This document shows, piece after piece, positions 42,280-50,085 of a stretch of 64,000 bases of DNA. The notes beneath the pieces are model-generated. The model made no database searches, was not told the DNA's origin, and was given only the letters and a program-made list of their open reading frames with translations. The stretch's first letter is position 1; every line of letters starts with the position of its first letter. The stretch is taken from the NCBI GenBank assembly GCA_002698425.1, contig NZXU01000092.1, positions 9,465-73,464 on the forward strand, written 5' to 3'. The DNA comes from Ahrensia sp. Its GTDB lineage: Bacteria; Pseudomonadota; Alphaproteobacteria; Rhizobiales; Rhizobiaceae. A program made the position numbers and the translations under genes.

Positions 42280-43020
42280 TTACAACTTCTGATCGTATCG
42301 TTCGAACAAATTCAACTCCAGCGCGCGAGCAATCGCCGCCGGCTTGTTGGCGACATGGAGCTTGGACTTGGCGCTTTGCATATGGGCGACGATCGTCCAG
42401 CGCGACAGGTTCATGAGTTCGCCGATCTCCTTGTCGGTCTTGCCCTGCGCGCCCCAGTAGAGAACCTCGATCTCGCGGTCGCTCAGGTCCACTTTCGGCG
42501 GATCCTTGCGGAGAAAACGCTCCGTCACCGTGAGCGCGATGATGTTGGCGTGCTCACGGCATTTGGCAAGAACGCCGGCGGCCTCGTCGCGCGAGCCGGT
42601 GACGTCGACATCGGTCGAGAAGGTGGTGACGGAGCGGATATTCGGGCCGATATGGACGGGCATGCCGATCGTGTAGAGGCCGATATCGTGCTCGATGGCG
42701 CCGTCCGCCAATTCGGCTTCCTCGGCATTCGCCGGATGGCGGTGGTCGAAGATCACCGCGCCGACGGATTCCAGCCCCTTGATAATGACAGGGTCCACAT
42801 GGCCATAGTTGCGCTCAGTGTAACGCTCGAGCCATTTCGCCGGATAGGTCGTGACGATGATGTTGGAAGCGAGCCCTCCGCCGGCGACCCGGGCCCAGAA
42901 ATTGATGAAGTTGCTTCCCGTCTCGTCGCGCGCCGTCTTCATGGCATCGAGGATGGCCGGCGGGAAGTCCGGATTGGACGGCGCGATGACGAAATCCGGT
43001 GCGACAAGGACGCGATACAT
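42280..43020 (-). CDS. LuxR family AHL-responsive regulator
   Basis: 246 aa. N-terminal autoinducer-binding domain with W63-x3-Y67 and D76-P77 (AKWLERYTERNYGHVDPVI); the third conserved Trp of the pocket is absent (VIFDHRHPAN). The C-terminal GerE helix-turn-helix is LSDREIEVLYWGAQGKTDKEIGELMNLSRWTIVAHMQSAKSKL (178-220). It is upstream of luxI on the same strand: a complete two-gene quorum-sensing module. A palindrome lies 76-96 bp before its start. Confidence 0.94.
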   Translation of the reverse strand: MYRVLVAPDFVIAPSNPDFPPAILDAMKTARDETGSNFINFWARVAGGGLASNIIVTTYPAKWLERYTERNYGHVDPVIIKGLESVGAVIFDHRHPANAEEAELADGAIEHDIGLYTIGMPVHIGPNIRSVTTFSTDVDVTGSRDEAAGVLAKCREHANIIALTVTERFLRKDPPKVDLSDREIEVLYWGAQGKTDKEIGELMNLSRWTIVAHMQSAKSKLHVANKPAAIARALELNLFERYDQKL

Positions 43021-43095
43021 GCCCGTCAGGCCTCCGACATCCGGAATCCGGTTTCAATCGTCACTGGAATCATGCCGGCCCCGCATCTCGAATTC

Positions 43096-43116
43096 ATGCA
43101 ACTAGTTGTAGTGCAT
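43096..43116. promoter_or_regulatory. Candidate lux-box-like palindrome upstream of luxR
   Basis: ATGCA (43096-43100), 11 bp, TGCAT (43112-43116), with an inner perfect palindrome CAACTAGTTG (43099-43108). It sits in the divergent gap between luxR and the lipid kinase gene at the right distance from a promoter. Whether the neighbouring LuxR binds it is inference. Confidence 0.4.
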
Positions 43117-43232
43117 AGCCGTCAACTGACACAACCACCAGACATGGCCCTGGTGTTTTTCCCGCAACGCAACCAAATCGCCCGCCGATGACTTATAGTG
43201 TCAACGCAAGGATCGGAAGCAGCAGGGCCCCC

Positions 43233-44147
43233 ATGCGATTTGCCGCCGTCATCAACAGCGAGGCGTCGACGCTCAAAACCGCGGATCTCGATCGCCTGGC
43301 CACACGGCTTGTCGAGCGGTTTTCCGCGGCCGGGCATGCAATCGACATCGATTTCACCGAAGGCAGCGGGATGGAGCAGTCCATCAGGGCGGGTCTCGCA
43401 TCCGACGACACCGACGCGGTGCTCGCCGGCGGCGGCGACGGCACGATCTCGATGGCGGCCGGGATCCTGCAGGGCACCGGCAAGGCGCTTGCCATTCTTC
43501 CGGGCGGAAACATGAACCTGTTCGCGCGTTCGCTCGGCATTCCGCTCGATCTCGACGCCGCGATCGACGCGCTGGCGTTCGGTCATCCGCGCAAGGCCGA
43601 CATCGCATTCGCCAATGACCGGCCCTTCATTCACGAATTCTCGCTGGGGTTGCATCCCGAGATGATCGAGATGCGCGACCAGCAGAAATTCGGCTCGCGC
43701 CTGGGCAAGCTGGTCGGCGGGATCCGGTCGCTGTCGCGCGCGATCCTGCGGCCGCCGCGGGTCCGGGTCTGGCTGGAGGATGGCGACGGCGAGCGCCGGC
43801 CACTGGTCACGCCGGCCCTTGCGGTTTCGAACAATCCGCTCGGCGAGGGCCATCTGCCCTATGCCGACCGTGTCGATGGCGGAGAGCTCGGCGTCTATAT
43901 TGTCCATGCCCGCACGCCGGCCGAGCTGGCGGCGATCGCCGCGCGCATTCCGGCGGGCTCCTGGGCAAGCGTCCCGCAGATGGAAGTCTTTACCGCGACG
44001 AGTTTGCGGCTGACGCGCCGTGGCCGGTTGAAGGCGGCGATCGACGGGGAGATGGTCAGGATCGACAGTCCCGTCGATGTGCGGATCGCGCCCGGCGCGC
44101 TGACAGTGATCGTGCCGGACGAAGACCATGCGGTGCGCGGTCAGTAG
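43233..44147 (+). CDS. Diacylglycerol/lipid kinase family protein
   Basis: 304 aa from ATG 43233 (MRFAAVINSEAST); ATG 43188 in the same frame is possible. The DAGK catalytic domain shows AVLAGGGDGTISMAAGIL (nucleotide-binding GGGDGT) and LAILPGGNMNLFARSLGIP, both signatures of YegS-like lipid kinases. C-terminal beta domain with AAIDGEMVRID. Probable substrate is a membrane lipid such as diacylglycerol or phosphatidylglycerol. Divergent from luxR. Confidence 0.88.
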   Translation: MRFAAVINSEASTLKTADLDRLATRLVERFSAAGHAIDIDFTEGSGMEQSIRAGLASDDTDAVLAGGGDGTISMAAGILQGTGKALAILPGGNMNLFARSLGIPLDLDAAIDALAFGHPRKADIAFANDRPFIHEFSLGLHPEMIEMRDQQKFGSRLGKLVGGIRSLSRAILRPPRVRVWLEDGDGERRPLVTPALAVSNNPLGEGHLPYADRVDGGELGVYIVHARTPAELAAIAARIPAGSWASVPQMEVFTATSLRLTRRGRLKAAIDGEMVRIDSPVDVRIAPGALTVIVPDEDHAVRGQ

Positions 44148-44150
44148 GGC

Positions 44151-45074
44151 TCAGTATTTGCCCGGCACATAGAGCTCCGGCGGCAATACCGCGCGTTCGT
44201 ATTCCGGGTTGAAGACACGGTCCGGCAACTCGACATCCTCGTGCGGCACCGGCCCATAGGGAATAAGGTTCAGCAGGTGGTCGATGCAGTTCAGGCGCGC
44301 ACGCTTCTTGTCATTGCCCTCGACAATGTACCAGGGCGCTTCCGGAATGTTGGTGCGGGCGAACATCTCTTCCTTGGCCTTGGTATACTGCTCCCAGCGC
44401 ACGCGCGACTGCAGGTCCATCGGTGACAGTTTCCACTGTTTCATCGGATCGTGAATGCGCATCAGGAAGCGCATCTGCTGTTCCTCGTCGGTGATGGAGA
44501 ACCAGTATTTGACGAGACGGGTGCCGTTGCGCACCAGCATGCGTTCGAATTCCGGAACATCGTCGAAAAACTGTTCGACCTGGTCCGGGCTGGCGAAGCC
44601 CATGACGCGCTCGACGCCGGCGCGGTTGTACCAGGAGCGGTCGAACAGCACGATCTCGCCGGCGGCCGGCAAATGCGGGACGTAGCGCTGGAAATACCAC
44701 TGGGTCTTTTCGCGGTCGGTCGGCGCGGGCAGGGCGACGACGCGGCAGATGCGTGGATTGAGGCGCTGGGTGATGCGCTTGATGACGCCGCCCTTGCCGG
44801 CGGAATCGCGGCCCTCGAAGACGACGACGATCCGCTCGCCGGTGTGGGACACCCAGTCCTGCAGCTTGATCAGCTCGGACTGCAGGCGGATCAGCTCTCG
44901 GAAATAGAGCTTGCGGTCGATCTGCGCGGGATGCGCCTTGTTGTAGATCTTGCGCAATTCCATCGACAGGGCCGGCTCGGAAATCTCCAGCTCGAAATCC
45001 TCGTCGAGCGTGTCGGCCAGTTCCGCTTCCAGCCAGTCCTGAACGTCGTCGTGCTGACCCGTATCCATCGTCAT
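44151..45074 (-). CDS. ppk2: Polyphosphate kinase 2
   Basis: 307 aa from ATG 45074 (MTMDTGQHDD). PPK2 transfers phosphate between polyphosphate and nucleotides. Walker A is GRDSAGKGG (88-96), Walker B is DRSWYNRAG (145-153), and the PPK2 lid segment KYWFSITDEEQQMRFLMR follows. Single-domain form with an N-terminal acidic extension. Whether ADP or GDP is preferred is not readable. The frame continues upstream to 45221 without family resemblance. Confidence 0.95.
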   Translation of the reverse strand: MTMDTGQHDDVQDWLEAELADTLDEDFELEISEPALSMELRKIYNKAHPAQIDRKLYFRELIRLQSELIKLQDWVSHTGERIVVVFEGRDSAGKGGVIKRITQRLNPRICRVVALPAPTDREKTQWYFQRYVPHLPAAGEIVLFDRSWYNRAGVERVMGFASPDQVEQFFDDVPEFERMLVRNGTRLVKYWFSITDEEQQMRFLMRIHDPMKQWKLSPMDLQSRVRWEQYTKAKEEMFARTNIPEAPWYIVEGNDKKRARLNCIDHLLNLIPYGPVPHEDVELPDRVFNPEYERAVLPPELYVPGKY

Positions 45075-45360
45075 TTTCCCCTCGTCTGTCTGATCTGCCC
45101 TGGCGCCGGGCGGCTCCCGCATTTCTTGGCCGCGCCGGTTGACGCTTTTGTGACACAGCAACCTTGCGCCATTCCGCCGTGCGGTGGAATTTCTGTCGCA
45201 GCCGGTTATGATCGACGGCATGACGATCGATTATCCCGCCTTCCTTCGAATGTGACTCCACCGGTTGCCGCGACCGGGCGACGCCGCGTGCCGCCGTTGC
45301 GGCCGCAGGCTCCGCCCGCAGCCGGGTCTGTCCCCTCCATTCGAACGAGACGAGATTGCG

Positions 45361-45810
45361 ATGAAAGCGTATCAGCAACTTGACGGCTGCCTGTTCTGCC
45401 GTATCGCGGCAGGAGAAATTTCCGCCCACACCGTGCATGACGGAGAGCGGGTGCTTGCCTTCCTGGACATCAACCCTATCCGCCCCGGGCATGTGCAGAT
45501 CATTCCGCGGGCGCATTATCCCTGGTTCGAGGACATGCCGCCGGAGCTGGCGGGCGAGATCGTCGCGCTCGGGCAGAGGATCGCGGCGGCGCTGAAGGCG
45601 ATCCATGGCGTTGCGCGGGTCGGCTTCCTGTTTACCGGGGGCGATATTCCGCACGCCCATGCCCATGTCGTTCCGCTGGCCGCGCATGACGACATCACGT
45701 CGCGACGTTACATCGCCGAGGAGACGGTCACCTATCGCGCGGCGCCGCGCGCAACGGATGCGGAGCTTTCGGCAGAAGCCGGCGCGATCAGGGCGCTGAT
45801 ATCGCCCTGA
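45361..45810 (+). CDS. HIT family nucleotide hydrolase
   Basis: 149 aa. HIT fold: GCLFCRIAAGEISAHTVHDGERVLAFLDINPIRPGHVQIIPR and the catalytic histidine triad HAHAHVVPL. Such proteins hydrolyse nucleoside phosphoramidates or dinucleoside polyphosphates. ATG 45361 is preferred; the frame opens at 45265. The 286-bp gap to ppk2 shows only a TTCGAATG/CATTCGAA inverted pair and no gene. Confidence 0.92.
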   Translation: MKAYQQLDGCLFCRIAAGEISAHTVHDGERVLAFLDINPIRPGHVQIIPRAHYPWFEDMPPELAGEIVALGQRIAAALKAIHGVARVGFLFTGGDIPHAHAHVVPLAAHDDITSRRYIAEETVTYRAAPRATDAELSAEAGAIRALISP

Positions 45811-45816
45811 CGCGAA

Positions 45817-45844
45817 AAAGGCGGGCCGAAGCCCGCCTTTTCTC
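45817..45844. terminator. Bidirectional terminator between HIT gene and aceA
   Basis: AAAGGCGGGC (45817-45826), loop CGAA, GCCCGCCTTT (45831-45840) followed by TCTCC on the plus strand and preceded by A-rich sequence, giving a T-run for the minus strand as well. Confidence 0.85.
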
Positions 45845-45863
45845 CTCCTCCAAGGATCGCCGG

Positions 45864-45913
45864 GTCAGGCGGCGAACTGGTTCCGCGCTCGCCGTCAGGC
45901 GGCGAACTGGTTC
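45864..45913. repeat. 20-bp direct repeat at the aceA 3' end
   Basis: GTCAGGCGGCGAACTGGTTC occurs at 45864-45883 and again at 45894-45913. The second copy is the last codons and stop of aceA (NQFAA-stop); the first is an exact downstream duplicate, 30 bp away. Confidence 0.9.
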
Positions 45914-47490
45914 ATCGTGTTATCCTTGCCGCCGGCCTTCAGGGCCGCTTCGCCGGCGAAGTATTCCTTGTGGTCGTCGCCGATGTCGGAGCCGGCCATG
46001 TTCTGGTGCTTCACGCAGGCGATGCCCTGGCGGATTTCCTGGCGCTGGACGTTCTTGACGTAGCCGAGCATGCCCTGGTCGCCGAAATACTCGCGGGCGA
46101 GATTGTCGGTCGACAGCGCGGCCGTGTGGTAGGTCGGCAGCGTGATCAGGTGGTGGAAGATGCCGGCCTCGCGAGCGGCGTCCGCCTGGAAGGTGCGGAT
46201 GCGCTCGTCGGCTTCGGCAGCCAGTTCCGACCCGTCATAGGCGGCGCTCATCAGGGTTGCGCGGTCATAGGCCGAGACGTCCTTGCCCTCCTGCTCCCAG
46301 GCATCGAAGACCTGCTGGCGGAAGTTCAGCGTCCAGTTGAAGGACGGCGAGTTGTTGTAGACCAGCTTGGCGTTCGGGACGACTTCGCGGATGCGATTCA
46401 TCATGCCGCCGATCTGGCCGATATGCGGCTTTTCGGTCTCGATCCAGATCAGGTCCGCGCCGTTTTGCAGCGAGGTGATCGAGTCGAGCACGCAGCGGTC
46501 CTCGCCGGTCCCCTTGCGGAACTGGAACAGGTTGGAGGGCAGGCGCTTCGGACGCAGCAGCTTGCCGTCGCGCTTGATGACGACGTCGTTGGAGCCGAGA
46601 TCTTCGGCGGTGACTTCCTCGCAGTCGAGGAAGGCGTTGTACTGGTCGCCGAGATCGCCCGGTTCCTTCGAGAAGGCGATCTGCTTGGTCAGGCCCGCGC
46701 CGAGCGAGTCGGTGCGGGTGACGACGACGCCGTCATCGACGCCGAGCTCGAGGAATGCGTAGCGGCAGGCGCGAACCTTGGCGAGGAAGTCCTCGTGCGG
46801 AACCGTGACCTTGCCGTCCTGGTGGCCGCACTGCTTCTCGTCGGAAACCTGGTTCTCGATCTGCAGCGCGCAGGCGCCGGCCTCGATCATCTTCTTCGCC
46901 AAGAGATAGGTGGCTTCCGCGTTGCCGAAGCCAGCGTCTATGTCGGCGATGATCGGCACGATGTGGGTCTCGTGATTGTCGATCTTGTGCTGGATCTCCC
47001 GCTCCTTGTTGGCGTCACCGGCGTCGCGTGCGGCGTCGAGGTCGCGGAACAGCATGTTGAGTTCGCGCGCATCGGCCTGGCGCAGGAAGGTGTAGAGCTC
47101 CTCGATCAGGGCCGGGACGGAGGTCTTCTCATGCATGGACTGGTCCGGCAGCGGGCCGAATTCGGAGCGAAGCGCGGCGACCATCCAGCCGGAGAGATAG
47201 AGGTAGCGGCCCTTGGTGGAGCCGAAATGCTTCTTGATGGAGATCATCTTCTGCTGGCCGATGAAGCCGTGCCAGCAGCCGAGCGACTGGGTGTAGTTGG
47301 CCGGGTCCTTGTCGTAGGCGGCCATGTCGCGGCGCATGATGCCGGCCGTGTAGCGGGCGATGTCCAGGCCGGTCTTGAAGCGGTTCATCGCCTTCATGCG
47401 GGCGACCGCCTCGGCGTCGATGGCGTTCCAGGTAGCGCCGTGGTCCTGGATCAGGTTGCGGGCTTCCTGAATATCCTGCGTGTATGACAT
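45895..47490 (-). CDS. aceA: Isocitrate lyase
   Basis: A 531-aa enzyme of the glyoxylate shunt, splitting isocitrate into succinate and glyoxylate during growth on acetate or fatty acids. The catalytic loop is K219-Q-C-G-H223 with Cys221; ADIDAGFGNAEATYLL, WIETEKPHIGQIGGMMNRIREV and SPSFNWTLNF are family segments. It belongs to the longer form found in rhizobia and some fungi-like clades. Start ATG 47490. TTTGTAAA half-sites and a full palindrome lie upstream. No malate synthase gene is in the window. Confidence 0.96.
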   Translation of the reverse strand: MSYTQDIQEARNLIQDHGATWNAIDAEAVARMKAMNRFKTGLDIARYTAGIMRRDMAAYDKDPANYTQSLGCWHGFIGQQKMISIKKHFGSTKGRYLYLSGWMVAALRSEFGPLPDQSMHEKTSVPALIEELYTFLRQADARELNMLFRDLDAARDAGDANKEREIQHKIDNHETHIVPIIADIDAGFGNAEATYLLAKKMIEAGACALQIENQVSDEKQCGHQDGKVTVPHEDFLAKVRACRYAFLELGVDDGVVVTRTDSLGAGLTKQIAFSKEPGDLGDQYNAFLDCEEVTAEDLGSNDVVIKRDGKLLRPKRLPSNLFQFRKGTGEDRCVLDSITSLQNGADLIWIETEKPHIGQIGGMMNRIREVVPNAKLVYNNSPSFNWTLNFRQQVFDAWEQEGKDVSAYDRATLMSAAYDGSELAAEADERIRTFQADAAREAGIFHHLITLPTYHTAALSTDNLAREYFGDQGMLGYVKNVQRQEIRQGIACVKHQNMAGSDIGDDHKEYFAGEAALKAGGKDNTMNQFAA

Positions 47491-47509
47491 TTCGGGTTCC
47501 TCTCGTCGA

Positions 47510-47645
47510 TTTGTAAAAATCTGTCATGCCGCATTGCAGCGACGAGAGGCGAAAGTCACGGAAATCCGGAGTTTCGGCTTTGTAATTCGTGTCGAAATGT
47601 TGCGGTGCGAACTGCTGTCCAGTAAATTTGTAAAAAATTTACAAA
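47510..47645. promoter_or_regulatory. Palindromic operator candidate of aceA
   Basis: A perfect palindrome TTTGTAAA (47627-47634), 3 bp, TTTACAAA (47638-47645), and a separate TTTGTAAA half-site at 47510-47517, 20 bp before the aceA ATG. Regulators of the ScfR/RamB/PccR type bind TTTGCAAA-like pairs at acetate or short-chain fatty-acid genes; the similarity is suggestive only. Confidence 0.5.
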
Positions 47646-47657
47646 GGTCCGCCGGTG

Positions 47658-48098
47658 TCAGGCTGCCAGTTCGATGGCGCGATCGTCGATGAATTCGCGC
47701 AGCTCTTCCAGATCGAAACCGGCTCCGGCGGCGCGCGCCAGAACGGTATCCGTGCCGAGCCGGGCGGCGGAGGCCTGTGCCCAGAGGATGGAGGAGCGAT
47801 TGCCGGTGCGGCAGTAGAACAGGATCGGGCCGGGCAGGGTGCGCATCGCCTCGGCCTGGGCTGCGACCGGTCCGTCCTCGGTGACATCATAATTGGCGAC
47901 GGGCAGGTGGCGATAGACGAAGCCGTGGCGCAGGGCGACGACCTCGGCGCGCTCGCTCGTCAGCTGGTCTTCCGCTTCGCCATCGGGGCGGTTGTCGACG
48001 ATGGTCCGGATGCCGCGCGCGGCGATCTCGGCGAAATCGTCCTCGGTCAGCTGCGAGGCGATGAAGACATTCTTTTCGAGCTGGGCGATCCTGGCCAT
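47658..48098 (-). CDS. DUF442 (TIGR01244) phosphatase/sulfurtransferase-like protein
   Basis: 146 aa from ATG 48098 (MARIAQLEKNVFIASQLTEDDFAEIAARG). A dual-specificity-phosphatase-like fold with the loop ILFYCRTGNRSS (Cys and Arg of the CxxxxxR type). In other rhizobia the domain occurs in Blh, linked to sulfide oxidation and biofilms. It stands alone here, without the beta-lactamase-like domain. The frame runs open to 48659 but those residues are not coding-like. Confidence 0.85.
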   Translation of the reverse strand: MARIAQLEKNVFIASQLTEDDFAEIAARGIRTIVDNRPDGEAEDQLTSERAEVVALRHGFVYRHLPVANYDVTEDGPVAAQAEAMRTLPGPILFYCRTGNRSSILWAQASAARLGTDTVLARAAGAGFDLEELREFIDDRAIELAA

Positions 48099-48332
48099 CG
48101 GCCTGCCTTTCACACATTGCCCGTCCGGCACGGACGGAGTTCTGTCTTTGACAGTATGGCGGACCGGCGGGCCGCTGGATAAGTCTGCACAGCTCTTTTT
48201 GGCCCGAGGGGAGGAAATCCTTTGCGTGTCAACGCCATGAAGCGGAACGGGAATCCCCGATCCGGTGTTTGACGGGCGCAGCGGATTGGCCCAAATAACG
48301 CGGCGATACCCAGTCCAGCCCGGCCGACTCCC

Positions 48333-49064
48333 ATGAAACCGTTCCTGATCCTGCAACTGCGTCCCGAAGCGGAAGCCTCCGACGACGAGTTCCGCGCCAT
48401 CCTTGAAAAGGGCGGGCTGACGGAGGATCGCGTCCGCCGTGTGCGGCTGGAACGCGAGGAACTGCCGCAAATCGACCTTGCCGATTATGCCGGCGTGATC
48501 GTCGGCGGCGGGCCGGGCTGCGTCTCCGACGCGCCGGAGGCGAAGTCGCCGCTGGAAAAACATATCGAGGACGAGGTGATGAGCCTGATGCCGGCGATCA
48601 CCGGGGGCGATGTGCCGTTTCTCGGCTGCTGTTACGGGATTGGGATCCTGGCGCATCACCTGGGCGGCACCGTTTCAAAGGAGCGCTATGGCGAGCCGGT
48701 CTCGGTGGTGCGGGCGACGGCGACCGAGGCGGGCCGCGCCGACCCGCTGCTGGCCGGCATCGACGGCCCGTTCGACGCCTTCGTCGGACACAAGGAAGCG
48801 GTGCAGGCCTTGCCGGAGGGCTGCGTCCATATCGTCGCCGGCGAGGCCTGCCCGTTCCAGATGATCCGCTACGGCGAAAACGTCTATGCGACGCAGTTTC
48901 ATCCCGAGGCCGATGGCGAGGTCTTCGCGCTCAGGATCCGTATCTACCGCGACAAGGGCTATTTCGCTCCCGAGGACGCCGATCACCTGACCGCAGCCGC
49001 ACGGCGCGGCAATCCGGAGGCCGGGGCGAGGATTCTACATAACTTCATCGATCGATACGGCTAA
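48333..49064 (+). CDS. Class I glutamine amidotransferase-like protein
   Basis: 243 aa. Triad glutaminase fold: catalytic Cys in FLGCCYGIGILAHHLGG, and His/Glu in VYATQFHPEADGEVF. Preceding GVIVGGGPGCVSD fits GMP-synthase-like stand-alone amidotransferases (GuaA-N family), possibly acting on gamma-glutamyl compounds. Partner synthetase not in view. A 234-bp divergent gap separates it from the DUF442 gene. Confidence 0.87.
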   Translation: MKPFLILQLRPEAEASDDEFRAILEKGGLTEDRVRRVRLEREELPQIDLADYAGVIVGGGPGCVSDAPEAKSPLEKHIEDEVMSLMPAITGGDVPFLGCCYGIGILAHHLGGTVSKERYGEPVSVVRATATEAGRADPLLAGIDGPFDAFVGHKEAVQALPEGCVHIVAGEACPFQMIRYGENVYATQFHPEADGEVFALRIRIYRDKGYFAPEDADHLTAAARRGNPEAGARILHNFIDRYG

Positions 49065-49181
49065 CCGCTGGCAATCGCCGGAAGGCATGGTTTCGCCGCT
49101 TCTCGCGGCGATGCCCATCGCGCTGTCCGGCGATTGGAGGAGATTCTTCGGGTGCGGCGCTCAAGAATGAAAGGCCGGTAA

Positions 49182-49970
49182 GTGACGGAACTGCTGCATG
49201 TTTCTTTTGCCACGGGCAATTTTTCCCAATCCGCCGAAACGCTGAGCCAGTCGGCAAGGCAGTTCGGCGTCCCGGCGATCGATATCTATACGCCCGACTC
49301 CGAAGCGGTGAAGCAGATGCTTGCCGAAAACCCGTGGCTTTCGCTCAACATGCGCGGCGCCGGCTACTGGCTCTGGAAGCCTTACATCCTGCTCGACGCG
49401 CTTAACCGCGTGCCGGAAGGAAGCCTCGTTCTCTACACCGATGTCGCGGTCTCCTATCTCGCGCCGCCGCAGTCGATACTGGGGTTCGCCGAAGGGCGCG
49501 ACATCGTGCTGTTCAACAATCACCTGGCGGAATGGACGCAGGCGATTTTCACCAAGCGGGACTGCCTGGTGCTGCTCGACGCAGACCGCCCCGAAGACTG
49601 GCAGCGACGGCAACTGGACGCGGCGTACCAGCTCTATCGCGCCGGCCCGCGGGCGCGCGAATTCCTGACGGAGTTGCGCGAGGCGATGCGCGATCCGCGG
49701 GTGCTGACCGATGATGCGAATAGCTGCGGAAAACCGAACCTGCCGGGATTCCGGGATCATCGCCACGACCAGTCCATCTTGACGATCATGGCCGCACGGC
49801 ACGGGATCGAGGCTTTTCGCAATCCAAGCGCCAACCTTGCCGACGGCGATGCGGCTTCGGTATACCCGAAGATCTTCGACCACCACCGGCGGCGCAATCC
49901 CGGCTTCCTTCGGCGTCAGCGACGGCGTTTGAAGGATGTGGTCAGGACACTGATATACGGCCGTCCGTAA
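49182..49970 (+). CDS. Putative glycosyltransferase
   Basis: 262 aa, GTG start. Motif GAGYWLWKPYILLDALNRVPEGSLVLYTDVAVSY is typical of a family of bacterial sugar transferases with a GT-A fold, where YTD is the DxD-like metal motif. HRHDQSILTIMAARHG is a second conserved part. A basic C-terminus (RRNPGFLRRQRRRLKDVV) suggests membrane association. Substrate unknown; no polysaccharide cluster around it. Confidence 0.75.
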   Translation: MTELLHVSFATGNFSQSAETLSQSARQFGVPAIDIYTPDSEAVKQMLAENPWLSLNMRGAGYWLWKPYILLDALNRVPEGSLVLYTDVAVSYLAPPQSILGFAEGRDIVLFNNHLAEWTQAIFTKRDCLVLLDADRPEDWQRRQLDAAYQLYRAGPRAREFLTELREAMRDPRVLTDDANSCGKPNLPGFRDHRHDQSILTIMAARHGIEAFRNPSANLADGDAASVYPKIFDHHRRRNPGFLRRQRRRLKDVVRTLIYGRP

Positions 49971-50085
49971 AGGGGGCCGGAAGAGCCGCCAGCGCCGGAT
50001 CCTGTGCGATTCCGTTCAGCCTTCGGGCTGGATCGACGCGCCTTGCGAGTGTTCTCGGCGCGAATTCGGCGTTAAGGGTCGTGTC

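Noticed and set aside
47658..48659. 333-codon version of the DUF442 protein
   Set aside because: Residues upstream of 48098 are antisense to the amidotransferase gene and lack family similarity.
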